DNA from: JACCZP01 sp050997195 | Lineage (GTDB): Bacteria > Actinomycetota > Thermoleophilia > Solirubrobacterales > Thermoleophilaceae | Length of the DNA: 11,065 bases | Assembly (NCBI GenBank): GCA_050997195.1 | Contig: JBPCRE010000015.1 | Location: 1-11,065, forward strand | Reading direction: 5' to 3' | Part shown: positions 1 to 4,764 of the stretch, piece by piece | How positions within the stretch are numbered: the first letter of the stretch is position 1 | Layout: each line of letters opens with the position of its first letter | Program-made: the position numbers and the translations under genes | Notes under the pieces: model-generated | Database searches by the model: none | Seen by the model: the letters and a program-made list of their open reading frames with translations, nothing else | Told to the model about the DNA's origin: nothing

Positions 1-1071
1 GGCCTCCCAGCAGAACCCGGCGAGCTCGCGCGCGCAGGCGACCGCGACGGTGCCGGTCGGCTTGCCGCGGCGCTGACCGAGGTGCTCCCAGCGCGCACTC
101 AGGCGACGCTGCGCGCGCCAGGCGATCTGCACGACGCGCGGATCCTGGCCGGCCTGGCGGGCCGCGAGACCCTGGCCGACGGCGGGGCGGCGGCGGTAGT
201 GGTGGGCGGCCTCGACGAGCAGCCGGCGCGCGTGCGTCGGGCCGGCCTTGGTGATCGAGCCCTGAACGCGCTTGACGTCAGAGGTGTACTCGCTCGGCAC
301 GATGCCGAGGAACCCCGACAAGAGCGCCGGCTTTGAGAAGCGCTCGAAGCGCCCGACCTCAGCGCACAGCCCGGCCGCAGAGAGCGTGTCGATCCCACGG
401 AAGCAGCGCAACCTGGCGACCGTCTCGGCGTGACTGCTGGCCGGCACCGCGTCCTTAAGCGCGGCGATCAGCGCCCGGCGGCGGTGCACGAGCGCCTCGA
501 CCGCGCAGCGGTAGTCGATGAACACCGCTCGCGAGGGCGCGTCGTCGAAGCTCAGCTTGCCCAGCCACTGCTCGTGCGGCTGCGTCCACTGACGCGCACC
601 GAAGCGCAGGCCGCGACGCAGCAGGAACTTCGAGAGACGATGGCGGGAGCGCATCAGGTCCTTGCGCGCGTCATCGATGCAACGCACCAGATCGCGGAAG
701 CGCTCATCGGCTTCGCTCGGCACGAACGCGAACGACAGCTCACCGGCGGCGAAGAGCCGCACCAGCCGCTTCGCATCACGCCGATCGGTCTTGACCCGAT
801 CGCCCGGCGCCCGCGGGATCGACCCGGGCGCGATCACCCGCACGTCAAGGCCGAGCTCCGTCGCCCGGCGCGCGAGTGCGAACCCTGCCGGGCCCGCCTC
901 ATACACCGCGCGCACCGGCCGCCCCAAAGCCCCTAGGAACACCGGCACTACATCGTCCGGCGCGCCACGCAACCGCTCCACGCGGAGTTCGCCGCTGAGC
1001 GGATCGAGCACCGCCGCGACCGACTGCGCCCGATGCACGTCAAGCCCGACAAGGCACATACTCTCCGACAT
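1..1071 (-). CDS. IS110 family transposase (3' end outside the window)
   Basis: This is an RNA-guided DEDD/serine recombinase of the IS110 family, cut by the window edge after 357 residues. The N-terminal RuvC-like DEDD domain shows VGLDVH (D11), VYEAGPAGF (E58) and KTDRRDAKRL (D96, D99). A helical middle region follows. The C-terminal Transposase_20 domain has LRCFRGIDTLSAAGLCAEVG (about 221-240) and GFLGIVPSEYTSDVKR (about 253-267), with S264 the likely nucleophilic serine, then GSITKAGPTHARRLL. The ATG at 1071 is chosen because GGGAGGT (1085-1079) sits 7 nt upstream; a second ATG four codons later is less well placed. The frame is open and both catalytic centres look intact in the visible part, so the enzyme may be active. 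The final residues cannot be judged. Confidence 0.93.
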   Translation of the reverse strand, partial: MSESMCLVGLDVHRAQSVAAVLDPLSGELRVERLRGAPDDVVPVFLGALGRPVRAVYEAGPAGFALARRATELGLDVRVIAPGSIPRAPGDRVKTDRRDAKRLVRLFAAGELSFAFVPSEADERFRDLVRCIDDARKDLMRSRHRLSKFLLRRGLRFGARQWTQPHEQWLGKLSFDDAPSRAVFIDYRCAVEALVHRRRALIAALKDAVPASSHAETVARLRCFRGIDTLSAAGLCAEVGRFERFSKPALLSGFLGIVPSEYTSDVKRVQGSITKAGPTHARRLLVEAAHHYRRRPAVGQGLAARQAGQDPRVVQIAWRAQRRLSARWEHLGQRRGKPTGTVAVACARELAGFCWEA

Positions 1072-1186
1072 GGTCGGTACCTCCCATAGCTGGGGTGTCG
1101 GCGCCAGGCCAATCCTGACGCCCAGTCCCCGCACACCTATGCGCGGGGTGCCGACCGACTCTGCCTCAACCGCCGAACGACCGGCG
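1072..1186 (-). ncRNA. Candidate IS110 bridge RNA / structured transposase leader
   Basis: Read on the minus strand, 5' to 3', this non-coding stretch contains: a hairpin CGCCG/CGGCG (1186-1182 with 1175-1171); a closing stem GGTCGG (1156-1151) with CCGACC (1077-1072); and inside it a 9-bp hairpin (1148-1140 with 1135-1127, loop TAGG, one G-U), a second 9-bp hairpin GGCGTCAGG/CCTGGCGCC (1122-1114 with 1108-1100, loop ATTGG, one G-U), and a weak third arm, CCCC (1095-1092) against the GGGAGG Shine-Dalgarno (1085-1080). IS110-group elements are known to transcribe a bridge RNA with a 5' stem-loop and two binding loops from exactly this location. The compact hairpin loops seen here are smaller than the internal guide loops of described bridge RNAs. 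The fold could instead be a leader that hides the transposase ribosome binding site. Confidence 0.4.
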
Positions 1187-1210
1187 ATCCATAGGGTCTA
1201 GAGGGGCACC

Positions 1211-1699
1211 ATGAACTGGAGCGGGCCGCCACCGGCCGGAAGTCCGGGCCCACCACGGCAGTCGAGTGGGATGAGCACCGTCGTCAAGATCGCCCTGGGC
1301 ATCGTCCTCGGCTTCATGTTGCTGATCGGGGGGTGTGTAGCCCTACTCGCCGTCGGCGCGAACCTTCCTCCGACGCCGGGAAGCGAGGAGGAGGACTCGG
1401 CCTTGGAAGACGGTGGCTCGAAGAAGAAGTCCGGCGCAGGCAAGACCAGGACTCGCCGCTTCTCGGGCACCGGCTCGAAGAACGTCGGAACGGTGCGCGT
1501 GCCCTCGCGAGCTGTTCTCGAGTGGGAGCACGACAGCGCCACGCCTGGCGGCGGGTTCTTCATCGTCAACGATGAGGAGTTCGGCCTGACTGTGAACTCC
1601 CAGGGCTCGAGCGGAGACAGCGCCGTCGCGCCCGGGACCTACAAGAACATCGACGTGACCGCGGACGGCTCGTGGACGATGACGATCAAGCCGCGGTAG
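1211..1699 (+). CDS. Single-pass membrane protein with C-terminal extracytoplasmic domain, function unknown
   Basis: This is a 162-residue protein I cannot assign to a named family. It has a short Pro/Gly-rich cytoplasmic head (PPPAGSPGPP), one transmembrane helix at about residues 24-48 (VVKIALGIVLGFMLLIGG, then CVALLAV), an acidic then basic low-complexity linker (GSEEEDSALEDGGSKKKSG), and a globular C-terminal half of about 85 residues rich in beta-strand patterns (KNVGTVRVPSRAVLEWEHD, GGGFFIVNDEEFGLTVNSQ, APGTYKNIDVTADGSWTMTI). This head-helix-linker-beta-domain plan is common among actinobacterial envelope proteins. IGGC resembles a lipobox, but the residues after the cysteine stay hydrophobic, so a membrane anchor is more likely than a lipoprotein. 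GAGGGG at 1201-1206 is a usable ribosome binding site, 4 nt before the ATG. The IS110 left end lies just upstream, so the native promoter may have been displaced. Confidence 0.75.
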   Translation: MNWSGPPPAGSPGPPRQSSGMSTVVKIALGIVLGFMLLIGGCVALLAVGANLPPTPGSEEEDSALEDGGSKKKSGAGKTRTRRFSGTGSKNVGTVRVPSRAVLEWEHDSATPGGGFFIVNDEEFGLTVNSQGSSGDSAVAPGTYKNIDVTADGSWTMTIKPR

Positions 1700-1739
1700 A
1701 ACGAGCGCCAGCCGAAGCGCGAGACCTCACCATCGGCTG

Positions 1740-1835
1740 CTACGAAGGCGTGCCCCTGTGCTCGATCCCGACAAGCTCGACTCCGAGGATGTGGTGTGGA
1801 AAGAGCAGACGGAATCTCGGGTTCGGATTCTCCAC
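1740..1835 (-). CDS. Candidate 31-aa small protein
   Basis: This is a short GTG-initiated frame (starts MENPNPRFRLLF, ends GIEHRGTPS) preceded by a perfect AAGGAGG (1848-1842) at 6-nt spacing. It lies 71 nt downstream of the GNAT gene on the same strand, so it could be the last cistron of the tlyA-nadK-GNAT unit. No family is recognised, and there is no signal peptide or membrane segment. Its codons (AAT, TTT, AGA) are less GC-biased than those of the neighbours. It could equally be a chance frame behind a chance Shine-Dalgarno sequence. Apart from this ORF I see nothing in 1700-1906. Confidence 0.3.
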   Translation of the reverse strand: MENPNPRFRLLFPHHILGVELVGIEHRGTPS

Positions 1836-1906
1836 GTCGGTCCTCCTTGACGTCCGAGCGATGTCAGCCTCCCAGCGCCACGGCGAGCGCCCAGCCCAGC
1901 TCGGCC

Positions 1907-2407
1907 TCAGCCTCCCTCCTCGAGCACCTTCCGCATCATGAGGTTCTCCCCTCCCTGCTCGCTCGAGCCCGCCGAGAAGCCGAAGCGCTCGTACAGCCCC
2001 CGCCCGGCGGCGTTCGCGGTGTTCACGTCGAGCTCCATGCGCCGGCACCCGCGCTCGCGGGCACGCGTGAGGGCGGCGTCCACGAGCGCCGCGGCCAGGC
2101 CCCCGCGGCGCGCGCTCTCGCGCACGTAGAGATCCTCGAGCCAGGCGTCCTCGGCCGCGTACCAGACCCCGAAGCGGTAGCGCAGCTGGCACACCGCGGC
2201 CGGAGCGGAGTCCGCGTCGGGTGACGCAAGCAGGTACTCCGCGTCGGTCTGGCCCATGAGGCGCTCGACGCCGGCGATGAAGGCATTCTCCGAGGGCCAG
2301 GTGCGACCGAAGTGGTCCCGGAACTCGACGAGCAGTCCCGCCACCACCTCGGCCTCCGGCATCCGCGCTCGCCACACCAGCGCGCGGCCGCGCGCCTCGC
2401 GGGTCAC
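1907..2407 (-). CDS. GNAT family N-acetyltransferase
   Basis: This is a 166-residue acetyl-CoA-dependent N-acetyltransferase; the acceptor is unknown. The fold is recognisable from LVWRARMPEAEVVAGLL (strand 1/helix 1, about 10-26), then AEDAWLEDLYV leading into ESARRGGLAAALVDAAL (motif A; RRGGLA is the acetyl-CoA pyrophosphate-binding turn, about residues 97-112). Motif B follows: CRRMELDVNTANAAGRGLYE, then RFGFSAG (about 120-146). Length is normal for a single GNAT domain. The GTG start overlaps the nadK stop as GTGA, which points to translational coupling; an internal ATG 15 codons on would remove strand 1 and is less likely. In many actinobacteria nadK is followed by argR or recN instead, so the GNAT gene here is a local variation. 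Confidence 0.88.
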   Translation of the reverse strand: MTREARGRALVWRARMPEAEVVAGLLVEFRDHFGRTWPSENAFIAGVERLMGQTDAEYLLASPDADSAPAAVCQLRYRFGVWYAAEDAWLEDLYVRESARRGGLAAALVDAALTRARERGCRRMELDVNTANAAGRGLYERFGFSAGSSEQGGENLMMRKVLEEGG

Positions 2408-3270
2408 GAGCCGGCGTAGGCCAGGCGCCCGAACTTCTGACGCAGCCGGCGATAGAAGCTCGAGCCCGGCAGCTCGGCGAGGAGCACCTGCTCGCGCTCG
2501 AAGCGCACTTCGAGCTGCTGCCCGGGCGCCAGCAGCCCGACCGTGCGACCGTCGTTCATCACGTCCACGTCGTCGCGCGCGGAGAGGTTGGTGACCGTCA
2601 GGGTGTCCTCGGCGCCGGCCACGAGCGCGCGGGCGGTGAGCGTGTGGGGGGCGATGAACGAGACCACGTAGCCCTCCACCCCCCAGGCCAGCACCGGACC
2701 GCCGTTGGCGAGGTTGTACCCCGTCGAGCCCACCGGCGTGGAGGCCACGAGCCCGTCGCAGCGCACCTCGCCGAGGCGCTGGCCTTCGAGGTCGTAGGCC
2801 AGCTTGGCCACGCGGTCGTCGACCCGCCGGTGGAAGGACACGTCGTTCACCGCGAGCCGCCGCTCGCCGTCGATCTCGAGGGTCAGGGCCGGGAGGCCGA
2901 GCACGTCGAACTCACCTTCGAGTGCTCGCTCGAGGCCGCTGTCGAGCTCGCCGTGATCGACCGTGGAGAGAAAGCCGATGGCCCCGAAGTTGAACGCGAA
3001 CACGGGCACCTGCCGACCGGCGAAGGCACGGAGCGTCCGCAGCATGGTGCCGTCCCCCCCGAGCACCACCGCAAGGTCAGCGTCCTCGAGGTCCTCGGAT
3101 CCGAGCACCACCCCGTCCCGCTGCGCGATGCCGTGCTTCTCGACCTCCTCGGAGGGGATGCGCACCTCCACGCCGGCCCCGGCCGCCGTGTCGATCAGGT
3201 GGCCGATGGCCCCCTCGGTCTCCTCGGTGTAGCGGTGTGTGAACAGCGCGATCGAGCGGGGCTTCTTCAT
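2404..3270 (-). CDS. nadK: NAD kinase
   Basis: This 288-residue enzyme phosphorylates NAD to NADP in the cytosol, a normal length for bacterial PpnK. Family motifs are all present: VVLGGDGTMLRTLR (GGDGT at 71-75, D73 catalytic), FNFGAIGFLS (about 93-102), VNDV (141-144, the NE/D motif), DGLVASTPVGSTGYNLANGG (172-191), and IAPHTLTARALV (206-217). The start is ATG at 3270, inside an ATGA overlap with the tlyA stop, followed by the typical N-terminal strand SIALFTHRYT. The tlyA-nadK pair is a common conserved neighbourhood in Gram-positive bacteria. The stop overlaps the GNAT start. Confidence 0.97.
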   Translation of the reverse strand: MKKPRSIALFTHRYTEETEGAIGHLIDTAAGAGVEVRIPSEEVEKHGIAQRDGVVLGSEDLEDADLAVVLGGDGTMLRTLRAFAGRQVPVFAFNFGAIGFLSTVDHGELDSGLERALEGEFDVLGLPALTLEIDGERRLAVNDVSFHRRVDDRVAKLAYDLEGQRLGEVRCDGLVASTPVGSTGYNLANGGPVLAWGVEGYVVSFIAPHTLTARALVAGAEDTLTVTNLSARDDVDVMNDGRTVGLLAPGQQLEVRFEREQVLLAELPGSSFYRRLRQKFGRLAYAGS

Positions 3271-4091
3271 GCCCTCGACCCCGACGGCTCGCGGTCGAGG
3301 GGCTCGACGGCGCCTGCGGCGGCCTCCACGTCCTCGACCGCGCCGGCGCGCGAGCCCTCGGCCAGCCAGACGAAGCTCTCGCGATTTCCCGCGGGGCCGG
3401 GAAGCCCCGAGGAGGCGTAGCCCATCACCGCGCATCCGAGCTCGTCCCGCGCGTGAGCGCCCACGGCCGCGAGCACCCGGCGGCGCTCCTCGGGCGAGCG
3501 CACCACTCCCCCCTTTCCGACCCGGCCGCGCCCCACCTCGAACTGCGGCTTGACGAGCGCCAGGCAGTCGAAGCGCTCCTCGAGGCACGCCACGATCGCG
3601 CCGAGGACCTTCTCGAGCGAGATGAAGGAGAGGTCGACGGTGGCGAGCTTGGGGCGGTACGGCAGGTCTCCGGATACGAGCCCCCGGGCGTTGCGCCGCT
3701 CGATCACGGTCACGCGGGGATCGCCGCGCAGCCGCCAGTCGAGCTCGCCGTAGGCCACGTCGAGGGCCACGACGTGCCCGGCGCCGCGCTGCAGCAGGCA
3801 GTCGGTGAAGCCGCCCGTCGAGGCGCCCACGTCGAGGCAGCACCGGCCCGAGGGATCGAGGCCGAGGGCGTCGAGGGCGTTGGCCAGCTTGGTGCCGCCG
3901 CGGGACACGAAGGTCGGGCCCTCCCGGACGGCCACCGCCACGTCCGCGGCCACGGGCTGGCCGGGCTTGCGGGCGGGCCGGCCGGCCTCGCCGAGGCGCA
4001 CCTCGCCGGCCATGACCGCGGCGGCCGCTCGGGAGCGCGTCTCGAAGAGGCCCCGATCCACCAGCAGCGCGTCGAGCCTCGTCCTCGCCAT
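3267..4091 (-). CDS. tlyA: TlyA family rRNA (cytidine-2'-O)-methyltransferase
   Basis: This is a 274-residue S4-domain plus FtsJ-like methyltransferase. TlyA proteins 2'-O-methylate cytidines in 16S (and, in mycobacteria, 23S) rRNA and thereby sensitise cells to capreomycin-type drugs. The S4 RNA-binding domain is at residues 1-60 (RLDALLVDRGLFETRSRA). The SAM site is CLDVGASTGGFTDCLL (85-100). The proposed catalytic tetrad is K68 (RGGTKLA), D153 (TVDLSFISL), K181 (LVKPQFEVGRG) and E238 (NRESF), matching the K-D-K-E pattern of the mycobacterial enzyme almost position for position. ATG at 4091 gives the family length, although no good Shine-Dalgarno precedes it. The frame stays open upstream to a GTG/ATG pair at 4277/4274 behind a purine-rich GGGAGGGAGGAG; that 61-62-residue extension is Arg-rich and not family-like. 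The stop overlaps nadK (ATGA). Confidence 0.95.
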   Translation of the reverse strand: MARTRLDALLVDRGLFETRSRAAAAVMAGEVRLGEAGRPARKPGQPVAADVAVAVREGPTFVSRGGTKLANALDALGLDPSGRCCLDVGASTGGFTDCLLQRGAGHVVALDVAYGELDWRLRGDPRVTVIERRNARGLVSGDLPYRPKLATVDLSFISLEKVLGAIVACLEERFDCLALVKPQFEVGRGRVGKGGVVRSPEERRRVLAAVGAHARDELGCAVMGYASSGLPGPAGNRESFVWLAEGSRAGAVEDVEAAAGAVEPLDREPSGSRA

Positions 4092-4204
4092 GCCGGGGCC
4101 GAGACTAGCCGCGGCGGCTGCCCGCGGGCTGTCCGACACCGGGGCGAGCCGTCCGGCGCCCCGTCGTGCCTGGACCGAGCGCCGTCCGTGACCCCATGCA
4201 CACA

Positions 4205-4234
4205 CACGTACCTCTTGCGGACCTACCGTGTCAA
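4205..4234 (-). promoter_or_regulatory. Possible promoter of the tlyA-nadK-GNAT unit
   Basis: On the minus strand a perfect -35 TTGACA (4234-4229) is followed after 18 nt by TACGTG (4210-4205), a weak -10 (only TA matches well). The start point would be near 4198, giving a leader of about 105 nt before the tlyA ATG at 4091. The rest of the gene-free stretch 4092-4389 holds only this site and the palindrome at 4288-4319. Confidence 0.35.
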
Positions 4235-4287
4235 TCGATGTGACCGTCGTCCTAGGGCGACCCCATAGTCGCATCACTCCTCCCTCC

Positions 4288-4319
4288 CGAACGGCCCGCC
4301 CTCCCCGGCGGGCCGTTCG
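4288..4319. terminator. Perfect 13-bp palindrome, likely terminator between dxs and tlyA
   Basis: CGAACGGCCCGCC (4288-4300) and GGCGGGCCGTTCG (4307-4319) form a perfect 13-bp stem with a 6-nt loop. It begins about 70 nt past the dxs stop and lies before the tlyA promoter region, where a terminator is expected for the efp-to-dxs transcript. On the minus strand the stem is followed by GGGAGGGAGG, not by a U-run; on the plus strand it is followed by TCTTT. U-poor terminators are common in GC-rich actinobacteria, so direction cannot be fixed from sequence. Confidence 0.6.
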
Positions 4320-4389
4320 TCTTTCCGGGGGTCGGAGAAGACGAGCGGAGCCCGTAGGGGCGCGCGGCTCGGCCCCGCGGCGCCGGCCT

Positions 4390-4761
4390 TCAGCGTCCGG
4401 CGACGGCCGAGCGCGGCTCGAGCACCGCCTCGGCCACCCGCCGGGCGATCTGGTCGGGGGTGAGCCCGACCTCCTCGCGGAGGAGCGCGGGCTTGCCGTG
4501 GGTCACGTAGCGGTCGGGGAGCCCGAAGCGAAGGACGCGCACGCCACCCGCGAGGCCGCGGTCCGAGAGCATCTCGATCACTCCCGCGCCGAAGCCGCCC
4601 GCGAGCACGTTCTCCTCCACGGTCACGAGCACGTCGTGCTCCGCGGCCACCGAGCACAGGAGCTCGGCGTCGAGGGGCTTGGCGAAGCGCGCGTCCACGA
4701 CCGTTGCCTCAACCCCGTGCTCGGCCTCGAGGCGCGCCGCGGCGCCGAGGGCCAGCGGCAC
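4390..4761 (-). CDS. dxs: DXS C-terminal domain (transketolase C-terminal domain), severed piece
   Basis: This is the remainder of DXS domain III, in the same frame as the N-terminal piece. It carries the conserved transketolase C-terminal features: VEATVVDARFAKPLDAELL (strand, then the KPLD motif), AAEHDVLVTVEENVLAGGFG (EEN and GGFG) and VRVLRFGLPDRYVTHGKP. A GTG at 4761 lies one codon after the internal TAA (TAA-GGC-GTG), so restart would give 123 residues from the GTG. No Shine-Dalgarno is seen, but a terminating ribosome would already be there. Alone it has no active site. It is real coding sequence; whether it is a separate polypeptide is unknown. Confidence 0.75.
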   Translation of the reverse strand: MPLALGAAARLEAEHGVEATVVDARFAKPLDAELLCSVAAEHDVLVTVEENVLAGGFGAGVIEMLSDRGLAGGVRVLRFGLPDRYVTHGKPALLREEVGLTPDQIARRVAEAVLEPRSAVAGR

Positions 4762-4764
4762 GCC

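Larger units (their letters stand above)
1..1196 (-). mobile_element. IS110-family insertion sequence, left (5') part
   Basis: The window opens inside an insertion sequence. Its transposase runs from 1071 off the window start, and the non-coding, strongly base-paired stretch 1072-1186 precedes the start codon. IS110 elements have no classical terminal inverted repeats and make little or no target duplication, so the outer end cannot be read from repeats. I place the left end between about 1157 (end of the multi-arm RNA fold) and 1200 (ribosome binding site of the next gene). The other end lies outside the window. The long 5' non-coding segment fits the IS110 group rather than the IS1111 group, whose long non-coding end is 3' of the transposase; this is inference because the 3' end is not visible. 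Confidence 0.8.

Noticed and set aside
1072..1156. Cloverleaf-like fold resembling a tRNA
   Set aside because: It has no T-loop consensus, no anticodon-arm geometry and no CCA-type acceptor end, and it abuts the IS110 start codon; a transposase leader or bridge RNA fits better.
2404..3843. Long fused frame making NAD kinase a 479-aa protein
   Set aside because: The part before MKKPRSIALF is Arg-rich and overlaps the tlyA catalytic domain in another frame; the ATGA junction gives a normal NAD kinase length.
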